Source: Pseudomonadota bacterium (GTDB taxonomy: Bacteria; Pseudomonadota; Gammaproteobacteria; Burkholderiales; Burkholderiaceae_C). Taken from it: a stretch of 35,228 nt of DNA. Where the stretch lies: assembly GCA_021783695.1 (NCBI GenBank), contig JAJXTO010000028.1, positions 1-35,228 of the forward strand, written 5' to 3'. Shown here in pieces: positions 8,164 through 16,039 of the stretch; position 1 is the first letter of the stretch, and every line of letters begins with the position of its first letter. Both the position numbers and the translations under genes were made by a program. A model generated the notes under the pieces. It did no database searches. It saw only the letters and a program-made list of their open reading frames with translations, and was not told the DNA's origin.

Positions 8164-9239
8164 TTCCGCTCCCTGGCGGCTGGTTTGCCCTGTTCAGGCG
8201 AAGGACTTGGCACGGCCTGAACGGGCGCTCCAAACCGGGTGACTTCGCGCACCTTCTGCACCTGCGATTTGGTATCGTTGACCAATTCGTCGATATGCAG
8301 ACGCAGTTTCTCACCCATGGTCAGATTGGTGTAGCGGCGCGCACTCTCCGCACCCAGCTCGCGCTGCAGATTGAACACACTCTGCGGCCGCGCCATGGCG
8401 TCGAGCGACATGCACCACTCCACAATTTCGATCAGGTTGTCGGAATACACCCCGCGCAGCTTGGACAACTGGGCTTGAAGCCGGTCTTTCTCCAGCCGCT
8501 GCGGCGCCTCGTAAGGCGGGTAGCCGGTCATGCAGGCGTAGATGCAGGCGCCCACGGCATAAATGTCGGTCCACGGGCCGAACGCCCCCTCGCGCTTGTA
8601 CATCTCGGGCGCGGCAAACCCTGGGGTATACATCGGGCGAAAGCGCTTGTCCTGCTGGTTGAGCACTTCGCGCGCCGCGCCAAAGTCGATCAGGATGGGC
8701 TTGTTGTCGTCGGTGATGAAAATGTTCGCCGGCTTGATGTCCAGATGCAGCATTTTGTGCTGGTGCACCACGCGCAGTCCCTGGAGGATGTCGTCGAACA
8801 GCGAGCGGATGGTGGATTCGCGAAAAATCTTTTTTCGCTTGAGCTCGCGCGCCGTGATGACAAACTCCTGCAGGGACGCCCCTTCCAGGTAATTCATCAC
8901 CATGTAAACGGTGTCGTTTTCGCGGAAAAAATTCAGCACGCTGACAACGCTTGGATGCGAGATCTGCGCCAGCGACCGCCCTTCCTCGAAGAAGCTCTTC
9001 AGACCCAGGCGATACAGCGCCAGTTTGTCTGGCGGAACGACTGGGCTGGCCTCTCCCGGGCCGCGTTCGACCAGAGAGGCTGGCAGGTATTCCTTGACCG
9101 CGACGCGCTGGCCGTCCGGACTCAGGGCGAGATACACCACGCCAAAGCCGCCGCTGGCCACTTTACGCACGATGCGATACCCGCCGACCTGCGATTCCGG
9201 CGCAAGCGGAGCGGGTTTGGATTTATGCGTTGTGGCCAT
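8160..9239 (-). CDS. Serine/threonine protein kinase (Hanks type, soluble)
   Basis: A 359-residue kinase domain with almost no extra domains. The glycine loop is ASGGFGVVYLA (about 28-38) and the lysine is in VAVKEYLPASL (K49). The catalytic loop is HLDIKPANIF (165-174), the metal loop is IDFGAARE (DFG 185-187), and the activation segment ends at MYTPGFAAPEMY. The catalytic Asp is preceded by Leu instead of Arg, so it is a non-RD kinase, which is usually not dependent on activation-loop phosphorylation. No transmembrane or PASTA region is present, unlike typical sensor kinases. I chose the ATG at 9239; the longer open frame runs into the divergent yicC promoter. It is transcribed away from yicC and coupled to the PP2C gene. 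Substrates are unknown. Confidence 0.9.
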   Translation of the reverse strand: MATTHKSKPAPLAPESQVGGYRIVRKVASGGFGVVYLALSPDGQRVAVKEYLPASLVERGPGEASPVVPPDKLALYRLGLKSFFEEGRSLAQISHPSVVSVLNFFRENDTVYMVMNYLEGASLQEFVITARELKRKKIFRESTIRSLFDDILQGLRVVHQHKMLHLDIKPANIFITDDNKPILIDFGAAREVLNQQDKRFRPMYTPGFAAPEMYKREGAFGPWTDIYAVGACIYACMTGYPPYEAPQRLEKDRLQAQLSKLRGVYSDNLIEIVEWCMSLDAMARPQSVFNLQRELGAESARRYTNLTMGEKLRLHIDELVNDTKSQVQKVREVTRFGAPVQAVPSPSPEQGKPAARERN

Positions 9240-9304
9240 GAAGAGGAAGGCTAGCAGCCAGCAGGCGAATCGAGTGTGGAAAAATACACGCAAAGGGGAA
9301 GCGT
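9240..9304. promoter_or_regulatory. Divergent kinase/yicC intergenic region
   Basis: Only 65 bases separate the divergently transcribed kinase and yicC genes, so both promoters and any shared regulation must overlap here. A good Shine-Dalgarno AAGGGGAAG (about 9293-9300) serves yicC. I could not assign convincing -35/-10 boxes. Confidence 0.4.
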
Positions 9305-10201
9305 GTGAAACCAATTTATAGCATGACTGGCTACGGCCAAAAGACTGTGCAACTGTCGACTGGAGCAAAGATCCACATCGAGTTGCGCTCGGTCAACAGC
9401 CGCTTTCTCGACATTGCGTTCCGGCTGCCCGAAGAATTGCGCAGCAGCGAAGCCGCCATGCGGCAGGCGCTCACCCAAGGATTGCGCCGCGGAAAAATTG
9501 ATTGCCGCGCGGTGTTCGAAGCGCCGCAAACCGCGCCTGCGCTGCCCGATGCCGCTGCGGCGGCGCCACTCCTGGCGGCGGAATCCGCGTTGCGCGCTGT
9601 CGCACCTCACCTCACGCCCCTGTCGGTCGGCGAGGTTCTGCGCTTCATCGGCAGCGCGCAGGAGGCACACATCGACGCCGCCGAAATCGCGCAGGCCACC
9701 CAGACCGCGCTGGAGCAGGCCCTGGTGGTGCTGACCGAGGCGCGCGCGCTCGAAGGCGACAGGCTGCGCGCCCTGCTGCTCGACCGCATCGGGCAGATCG
9801 CCCTGCATGCCGCCCGTGCCCGTGACATCGTTCCACTTGCCGTGGAGCGGCAGCAGGCGCGGTTCACCGCCCGCTGGGAAGAAGCGCTGCGCGCACTCAG
9901 CGGTGTGGAAACCAGCGTCGAGACGCTGAACGACCGCCGCCTGCAGGAAGCCGCCAGCTATGCCATTCGCATCGATGTCGCCGAAGAGATCGACCGGCTG
10001 CAGGCGCATCTGCAGGCCCTGCGCGCGCTGCTCACGCAAGGTGGTGAACTGGGCAAGCGCCTGGATTTCCTCATCCAGGAATTGCACCGCGAGGCCAACA
10101 CCCTCGGGTCCAAATCCGCCGCGCTCGAACTCAGCGAAATCGCGCTCGAACTCAAAGTCCTGATCGAGCAGATGCGCGAGCAGGTTCAGAACATCGAATA
10201 A
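9305..10201 (+). CDS. yicC: YicC family endoribonuclease
   Basis: A 298-residue protein with the YicC N-terminal signature YSMTGYG (residues 4-10), then ELRSVNSRFLDIAFRLPEELR. The conserved C-terminal block (EIDRLQAHLQALRALL, GKRLDFLIQELHREANTLGSK, LKVLIEQMREQVQNIE) is the DUF1732 part. E. coli YicC is an endoribonuclease affecting sRNA turnover; that role is transferred by homology. The GTG start at 9305 is supported by the Shine-Dalgarno 5-12 bases upstream. It heads the operon yicC-gmk-rpoZ-spoT, with 13 bases to gmk. Confidence 0.93.
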   Translation: MKPIYSMTGYGQKTVQLSTGAKIHIELRSVNSRFLDIAFRLPEELRSSEAAMRQALTQGLRRGKIDCRAVFEAPQTAPALPDAAAAAPLLAAESALRAVAPHLTPLSVGEVLRFIGSAQEAHIDAAEIAQATQTALEQALVVLTEARALEGDRLRALLLDRIGQIALHAARARDIVPLAVERQQARFTARWEEALRALSGVETSVETLNDRRLQEAASYAIRIDVAEEIDRLQAHLQALRALLTQGGELGKRLDFLIQELHREANTLGSKSAALELSEIALELKVLIEQMREQVQNIE

Positions 10202-10214
10202 GGCAAAGTCCAAC

Positions 10215-10841
10215 GTGTCTGCCAATTTTCCCGGAAACCTGTTTGTCGTCGCAGCGCCCAGCGGCGCGGGCAAATCCAGCCTGGTCAATGCCCTGCTCTC
10301 GCAGGACAGCGGCATTCAGCTCTCGGTCTCGTGCACCACGCGGGCGCCGCGCGGCGCCGAGATCGATGGCGTGCACTATGTGTTTCTCGACAACGCGGAG
10401 TTTCAGCGACGCATCGACGCGGGGGAATTTCTCGAATGGGCGGAAGTGCACGGCAACCGCTACGGCACGTCCAAACGCTGGCTGGAACAGCGCATGGCCG
10501 ACGGCATGGACGTTCTGCTGGAAATCGACTGGCAAGGCGCCGCGCAGGTGCGCGCGCAATTCGACAATGCGGTGAGCATTTTCATCCTGCCGCCGTCATT
10601 CGAAGAACTGCGCCAGCGCCTTACCCGCCGCGCCGAGGACACGCCTGAAGCCATCGAGCAGCGCCTGCGCGAAGCGCGCATCGAATTGGCGCAGGCGAAG
10701 AACTTCGACTTTATAATTGTGAATCAAGACTTTACGCACGCCCTGCACGACCTCAGGCAAGTCGTCGCGGCGCAACGGCTACGCTACGCAGCGCAACGCC
10801 TTTCTCATCCCGAGGTTTTTCGCGCCCTCGGTATCCTTTGA
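10215..10841 (+). CDS. gmk: Guanylate kinase
   Basis: Phosphorylates GMP/dGMP to GDP with ATP. The 208-residue protein has the P-loop APSGAGKSS (about 14-22), the GMP-binding region [19 protein letters not shown] and [11 protein letters not shown], and the [13 protein letters not shown] strand. The start is GTG at 10215, directly before [16 protein letters not shown]. It stops 17 bases before rpoZ. The operon placement with rpoZ and spoT links GTP supply with (p)ppGpp metabolism, a widely conserved arrangement. Confidence 0.96.
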   Translation: MSANFPGNLFVVAAPSGAGKSSLVNALLSQDSGIQLSVSCTTRAPRGAEIDGVHYVFLDNAEFQRRIDAGEFLEWAEVHGNRYGTSKRWLEQRMADGMDVLLEIDWQGAAQVRAQFDNAVSIFILPPSFEELRQRLTRRAEDTPEAIEQRLREARIELAQAKNFDFIIVNQDFTHALHDLRQVVAAQRLRYAAQRLSHPEVFRALGIL

Positions 10842-10858
10842 ACTGGAACACTGACATC

Positions 10859-11062
10859 ATGGCCCGTATCACTGTAGAAGACTGTCTGGAAAAAATCCCC
10901 AATCGTTTCCAGCTCGTGTTGGCCGCTTCTTACCGCGCCCGCATGCTGGAGCAGGGGCATTCGCCCAAGCTCGAATCGAAAGACAAACCGGCCGTCACCG
11001 CCCTGCGTGAAATCGCTGCGGGCCTGGTCGGAATTGAAATGCTGAAAAAAGTGCCGACCTGA
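10859..11062 (+). CDS. rpoZ: RNA polymerase omega subunit
   Basis: A 67-residue omega subunit. [24 protein letters not shown] covers the conserved N-terminus that binds the beta-prime C-terminus, and [16 protein letters not shown] is the second conserved helix. The protein helps RNA polymerase assembly and forms part of a ppGpp-binding site in proteobacteria. I chose the ATG at 10859, since the open frame before it overlaps gmk. It is followed 7 bases later by spoT. Confidence 0.96.
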   Translation: MARITVEDCLEKIPNRFQLVLAASYRARMLEQGHSPKLESKDKPAVTALREIAAGLVGIEMLKKVPT

Positions 11063-11069
11063 TCTGAAG

Positions 11070-13472
11070 ATGCCCAGCAGCCCCGCCGCCGCGCCAAGAA
11101 GCCCGAAGCCTTCGGCATCCGGTGCGGCTGTGCCTGCTGTGGCCAAACCGGCGGCCAAACGCACCCGCGCCGCCATCACCGCACAGGGAGCATCGGTCAA
11201 ATCTGACCCTGAGCCCGAACCTGCCGCCGACAGCGCGGCGACAAGCGGTGTGTCGGCGGCGCGGCACAACACGGTCAGCCTGGCCAGCCTGCTTGAAAAA
11301 CTGCAGGCTTACCTGACAGAAGCTGATCTGCAAAAAATCCGCGAGGCCTACCGCTTCGCGGACGCAGCGCACCTGGGGCAATACCGCGCCAGTGGCGAGC
11401 CGTACATCTCGCACCCGGTCGCCGTGGCCGAGTTGTGCGCCGACTGGAAACTCGACACCCAGGCCATCATGGCCGCTCTGCTGCACGACACGGCGGAAGA
11501 TAAGGGCATTACGCAAGCGGAGCTGATCGAGCATTTCGGCAGCACCGTGGCCGATCTGGTGGACGGCCTGACCAAGCTCGACAAGCTGCAGTTTTCCAAC
11601 CGCGAAGAGAACCAGTCGGAGAGTTTTCGCAAGATGCTGCTGGCGATGGCGCGCGACATTCGCGTCATCCTCGTCAAGCTGGCCGACCGTCTGCACAATA
11701 TGCGCACCCTTGGAGCGATGGCCGCCAGCAAACGGTTGCGCATCTCCCGCGAGACGATGGATATTTACGCGCCCATCGCCCACCGGCTTGGACTGAATCT
11801 GGTGTACCGGGAACTGCAGGACCTGGGCTTTGCCAACAGCCACCCGAACCGCTACACCGTGTTGTCGCGCGCCGTGCAGTCCGCGCGCGGCAACCGGCAC
11901 GGGCTGGTGGAAAAAATCCTCGCCGCAGCGCAGACTGCGCTGGCCGATGCCCATGTGCAGGCGCAGCTCTTCGGCCGCGAAAAAACGCTCTATTCCATCT
12001 ACCGCAAGATGCGCAACAAGCACCTGAGCTTCGCGCACATCCAGGACATCTTCGGCTTCCGCGTGCTGGTGCCCGACGTGCTCGACTGCTACCGGGCACT
12101 GGGTGTGCTGCACGGCCTGTACAAACCCATGCCGGGCAAGTTCGAGGACTACATCGCCATTCCCAAGGCCAACGGTTATCAGTCGCTGCACACCACCCTC
12201 ATCGGGCCAAACGGCAACCCCATCGAATTCCAGATCCGCACGGACGCCATGCACCGCATCGCGGAAAGCGGCGTGGCAGCACACTGGCTCTACAAGACGC
12301 CGGAGGACAAGTCGGCCCCGCAGCAGATGCAGGCCAACGCCTGGCTGCAATCCCTGCTCGACATTCAGACCGAGACGCGCGACTGGGCCGACTTTCTTGA
12401 AACCGTGAAGGTCGATCTGGCGCCCGATGCGGTGTATGTCTTCACCCCCAAGTCGCGCATCCTGGCGCTGCCGCGCGGCGCCACGCCGGTGGATTTTGCC
12501 TACGCCATCCACACCAATCTGGGCGACCAGACGGTGGCGGCCAAGGTGAACAACGCGCTGGTTCCCCTGCGCACCGAATTGCGCAGCGGCGACGTGGTGG
12601 ACATCATCACGGCGCCGACCTCGCGGCCCAACCCGAACTGGCTGAGCTTTGTGCGCACGGGCCGGGCGCGCTCCAAAATCCGGCATGCGCTGCGCACTAC
12701 GCAGCATGCCGAATCCATCGAACTGGGCCGCCGTCTGCTGCAGAGCGCATTGCGGCACGAACACCTGGATCTGGCCGCCCTCGACCCCGCCGTCTGGGAA
12801 AAATTGCTGCGCTGGACCGGCTTCAAATCGCGCGAGGATCTGTTTGCCGACATCGGTCTGGGCAAGCGCGTGGCCGATATTCTGGCCAAGCGCGTGGCGG
12901 CGTTCGCTTCGCCGCAGGACGCCTTGTCCGCACCTTTGCTCGACACCATCGAGCGACTGGCAAACCGCGCCGACGCCAACGCCCAATCCGCGCTCCAGCT
13001 CGATGGCAGCGAAGGCGCTTCAGTACGCTACGCCACCTGCTGCCGCCCGATTCCCGGCGACACCGTCATCGGTTATCTCGGCAAGGGCGAAGGACTGATC
13101 GTGCATCAACAGGACTGCGACATTGCGCGCCGCCTGTTCCAAAAAGACCCGGACCGCTGGATCGATCTGAACTGGGCTGCTGAATGCACGCGCCCATTTG
13201 AAACCGGCCTGAGCGTGATCGTGCAAAACTCCAAGGGCGTGCTCGCCCGCGTGGCTGCGGCCATCAGCGAGCACGACAGCGACATCGCCCATGTCACCAT
13301 GGACGAAGACATGCAGCAGGCCACCACCGAACTGCGCTTCGTGGTGCAGGTGCGCGACCGCAAACATCTGGCCGATGTGCTGCGGGCACTGCGCCGGCTC
13401 AAGTTCGTGGTGCGCGCCAGCCGGGCCAAGAACCGTAGCCTGTCCAACGGCAACGGTCTGAACATCAACTGA
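11070..13472 (+). CDS. spoT: Bifunctional (p)ppGpp synthetase/hydrolase (SpoT/Rel family)
   Basis: An 800-residue RSH protein. An Ala/Pro-rich, probably disordered leader covers residues 1-65. The HD hydrolase domain carries HDTAED at 139-144. The synthetase domain includes FGREKTLYSIYRKM and EDYIAIPKANGYQSLHT. A TGS domain starts near YVFTPKSRILALPRGATPVDFAYAIHT, and a C-terminal ACT domain spans roughly 720-795 (SVIVQNSKGVLARVAAAISE). Intact HD residues suggest that it hydrolyses (p)ppGpp; the synthetase core also looks complete. The leader is longer than in E. coli SpoT, but an upstream start is fixed by the ATG 7 bases after rpoZ. A start closer to residue 70 cannot be excluded. Confidence 0.95.
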   Translation: MPSSPAAAPRSPKPSASGAAVPAVAKPAAKRTRAAITAQGASVKSDPEPEPAADSAATSGVSAARHNTVSLASLLEKLQAYLTEADLQKIREAYRFADAAHLGQYRASGEPYISHPVAVAELCADWKLDTQAIMAALLHDTAEDKGITQAELIEHFGSTVADLVDGLTKLDKLQFSNREENQSESFRKMLLAMARDIRVILVKLADRLHNMRTLGAMAASKRLRISRETMDIYAPIAHRLGLNLVYRELQDLGFANSHPNRYTVLSRAVQSARGNRHGLVEKILAAAQTALADAHVQAQLFGREKTLYSIYRKMRNKHLSFAHIQDIFGFRVLVPDVLDCYRALGVLHGLYKPMPGKFEDYIAIPKANGYQSLHTTLIGPNGNPIEFQIRTDAMHRIAESGVAAHWLYKTPEDKSAPQQMQANAWLQSLLDIQTETRDWADFLETVKVDLAPDAVYVFTPKSRILALPRGATPVDFAYAIHTNLGDQTVAAKVNNALVPLRTELRSGDVVDIITAPTSRPNPNWLSFVRTGRARSKIRHALRTTQHAESIELGRRLLQSALRHEHLDLAALDPAVWEKLLRWTGFKSREDLFADIGLGKRVADILAKRVAAFASPQDALSAPLLDTIERLANRADANAQSALQLDGSEGASVRYATCCRPIPGDTVIGYLGKGEGLIVHQQDCDIARRLFQKDPDRWIDLNWAAECTRPFETGLSVIVQNSKGVLARVAAAISEHDSDIAHVTMDEDMQQATTELRFVVQVRDRKHLADVLRALRRLKFVVRASRAKNRSLSNGNGLNIN

Positions 13473-13499
13473 CCATGCGTGCGCCAGGCGACCGTGCGC

Positions 13500-14060
13500 T
13501 CACGGTCGCGGCGGATAACGCACCTCCAGAATCTCCAGCGTGGCGGTGCCGCCCGGGGTGGGCAGGCTGACGCTGTCGCCCTCACGCGCTTTCAGCAGGG
13601 CGCGCGCCACCGGTGAAATCCAGCTGATCCGGCCTTGCAGCGGCTCGGTTTCGTCGATGCCGACGATGGTGATGGTGTGCTCCTCGCCATTGTCATCCGC
13701 GTAGCGCACCGTGGCGCCGAAGAAAATCTGTTCATTGCCGTGCTGCAGGCTGGCATCGACCACCTCGGCGATGTCGAGCCGTTTGGTGAGAAAACGCAGC
13801 CTCCGGTCGATTTCACGCAGACGTTTCTTGCCGTAGATGTAGTCGCCGTTTTCCGAGCGGTCGCCGTTCTTCGCCGCCCACGACACGATTTCCACCACCT
13901 TCGGGCGTTCCACCTCGACCAGCTCCTTCAGCTCGGCGCGCAGACGGGCGTAGCCTTGCGGCGAGATGTAGTTCTTGCCTCCTGGCGGTAAAGGGGGGAG
14001 CTGGACGCCGTCGTCATCCTCGGCGTCGGCGCTGTCTTCGCGGACAAAAGCCTTGTTCAT
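13500..14060 (-). CDS. greB: Transcription elongation factor GreB
   Basis: GreB enters the RNA polymerase secondary channel and stimulates cleavage of backtracked transcripts. The 186-residue protein starts MNKAFVREDSADAEDDDG and has an acidic leader. The coiled-coil domain spans ISPQGYARLRAELKEL to DGDYI-like RSENGDYIYGKKRLREIDRRLRFL, including the acidic tip (NGDRSENGDY). A C-terminal FKBP-like domain is also present. The IYGKKRLREID pattern favours GreB over GreA. The ATG at 14060 overlaps the recD stop as ATGA, so greB is the last gene of the rec operon. It converges on spoT with 27 bases between them and no clear terminator. Confidence 0.92.
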   Translation of the reverse strand: MNKAFVREDSADAEDDDGVQLPPLPPGGKNYISPQGYARLRAELKELVEVERPKVVEIVSWAAKNGDRSENGDYIYGKKRLREIDRRLRFLTKRLDIAEVVDASLQHGNEQIFFGATVRYADDNGEEHTITIVGIDETEPLQGRISWISPVARALLKAREGDSVSLPTPGGTATLEILEVRYPPRP

Positions 14061-16039
14061 GGTGTGAGAGGTGTCTGGATACGTGCAAGAAGTCCACTGG
14101 AGCGGAGGGTGACGCGCTGGATGCCCTCGCGCAGCGTCTGTGGATCGGCGCAAGCCAGGGTGAAGGCGCTGCGCGCACGGGTCAGCCCGGTGTAGATCAG
14201 TTCGCGGCTGACGGCTGTGCTGCGTTCGGGCAGCACCAGCACGGTGTGGGCGAACTCCGAGCCTTGCGACTGGTGCACCGTCATGGCGAACGCAGTCTGC
14301 ACATCGGGCAGGCGGCTGATGCTGACCGAGCGCAGCGTCTGGCCGCTGGCGAACACCACACGCAGACCATCCTTGCGCGTCGGCAAGACCATGCCTACAT
14401 CACCATTGAGCACGCCCAGGTCGTGATCGTTGCGCGTGACCATGACGGGCCGCCCCGCATACCACTCGCCCTGGCAGCGCAGCAGGCCCAGCGCGTCGAG
14501 CCGGGCGGCAATCGCGGTATTGAGCGCATGCAGTCCCCAAGCACCATCGCGCACCGCACACAGCACGCGGCACTGGTCGAACGCGCTCAGCACGCTGCGC
14601 GACCAGGCGTCCCAATCTGAGTCCCAATCCGCGTCCTGCCCGCTGGTGCCCGGGCCGTGCTGCAGCAAGTCCGCATAGTGCGCAAACCCGCGTGCCTGAT
14701 CGCGGCCGTCGACGGCCAGGCCGACCAACTGCGCGTCGAGCTGCGGCGTCACTGGCAGTTGCCGCACGGCGGCATCCTGCGGATCACCCAGCAGCTTCAT
14801 CGCCATGTCCGCGTCGCCTGCATGCACCGCGCTGGCGAGCTGACCGATGCTGCCGCCAAAGCGATGGCTGTGGCGCAACATCACCACCTGCTGCGCCAGC
14901 GCGCTTCCAGCGGGATCGATCAGGGACGGCGGGATGCGCTGATCGCTGATCCGCGTCAAGGCCTGCGCGGTTTCCGGCCGATAGTGGCCGCCTTCGGCAT
15001 CTGCGCACAGCTCGCCAAGCACGGCGCCGGCCTCGACCGAGGCGAGCTGGTCTTTGTCGCCGAGCAGGATGAGCCGTGCCGCTGGCGGCAGGGCGGCAAG
15101 AACCGCGGCCATCATCTCCAGATGCACCATCGACGCCTCGTCGATCAGTAATACATCGATCTCCAGCGGATGCGCCGCGTTGCGGACAAAGCGACGGGTG
15201 TCGGGCCGCGCGCCCAGCAGACTGTGGAGCGTGCGCGCAGGGCCGATGCGCTGAGACAGATCGGCCACGCCGGGAATTGCAGGCAGGGTCTGCAAGGCCT
15301 GGTCGATGGATTGCTTCAGCCGTGCCGCGGCCTTGCCCGTGGGCGCAGCCAGCGCCACACGCAGCGCAGCGGGGTTCGCTGCGGTGGCATACAGCAGGGC
15401 GAGCAGGCGCGCTGCGGTAAACGTCTTCCCCGTGCCCGGGCCGCCGGTAAGGATGGTGATGCGGCCGCGCAGGGCGATCGCGCAGGCCACTCTCTGCCAG
15501 TCCACCTCGTCTTCTGCCGCCGGGGGAAACAGTCGTGGCAGCACGGCTGCCGCGCCCGTCATATCGACAGTCAGCCCTTGCTGCAGGCGCTGCTGAATCT
15601 GCGCAGCCACGCGCAACTCGTCGCGCCAGTAGCGCCGCAGATACAACCGCCCGGCGCTGAGCACCAGCGGGGCGCCGGTGTCCATTGCGCCTTCCTCGAA
15701 CACCGCAGGACAGGCACGCAACGCGCGCGCCCAATCCTGCGGCGCGGAGAAGTCTGTAGTGGCTGCCGGCGCGGCGGCTCGTGCGGCACGTTCCTGCAAA
15801 GCGGCGATGTGCTGCGGCAACGCGTCCAGCAGAACGCAGGTGTGACCGCGCCCTTCGAGATCGGCCAGCACGGCCACAGCAATGAGGACTTGCGGCGAGG
15901 CCTGCGGACACAGCGCGGCAACAAACCGCGCCAGCGCCGCATCGAGCCGGCGCAGCACACCCTGCTCTGCCCATTGGCCGAAGACATCGAGCAGGCTTTG
16001 GCTGCGCGGATCTTCAGCCAGGATGCGCTGCGGCTTCAT
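14057..16039 (-). CDS. recD: Exodeoxyribonuclease V alpha subunit RecD
   Basis: The fast 5'-3' helicase subunit of RecBCD. It has 660 residues. The N-terminal domain contacts RecC, Walker A is TGGPGTGKT at about 198-206, and Walker B is LLIDEASMVH. The MTVHQSQGSEF motif and the C-terminal LIYTGLTRARSAF helicase motif VI are intact. The start ATG at 16039 overlaps the recB stop as ATGA, and the stop overlaps greB in the same way. Together with recC and recB this indicates a complete RecBCD enzyme, rather than the AddAB alternative found in many other bacteria. Confidence 0.94.
   Translation of the reverse strand: MKPQRILAEDPRSQSLLDVFGQWAEQGVLRRLDAALARFVAALCPQASPQVLIAVAVLADLEGRGHTCVLLDALPQHIAALQERAARAAAPAATTDFSAPQDWARALRACPAVFEEGAMDTGAPLVLSAGRLYLRRYWRDELRVAAQIQQRLQQGLTVDMTGAAAVLPRLFPPAAEDEVDWQRVACAIALRGRITILTGGPGTGKTFTAARLLALLYATAANPAALRVALAAPTGKAAARLKQSIDQALQTLPAIPGVADLSQRIGPARTLHSLLGARPDTRRFVRNAAHPLEIDVLLIDEASMVHLEMMAAVLAALPPAARLILLGDKDQLASVEAGAVLGELCADAEGGHYRPETAQALTRISDQRIPPSLIDPAGSALAQQVVMLRHSHRFGGSIGQLASAVHAGDADMAMKLLGDPQDAAVRQLPVTPQLDAQLVGLAVDGRDQARGFAHYADLLQHGPGTSGQDADWDSDWDAWSRSVLSAFDQCRVLCAVRDGAWGLHALNTAIAARLDALGLLRCQGEWYAGRPVMVTRNDHDLGVLNGDVGMVLPTRKDGLRVVFASGQTLRSVSISRLPDVQTAFAMTVHQSQGSEFAHTVLVLPERSTAVSRELIYTGLTRARSAFTLACADPQTLREGIQRVTLRSSGLLARIQTPLTP

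Noticed and set aside
10995-12986. 663-codon minus-strand frame opposite spoT
   Set aside because: It lies wholly antisense to a well-supported spoT; composition rich in His/Gln/Arg typical of shadow frames.
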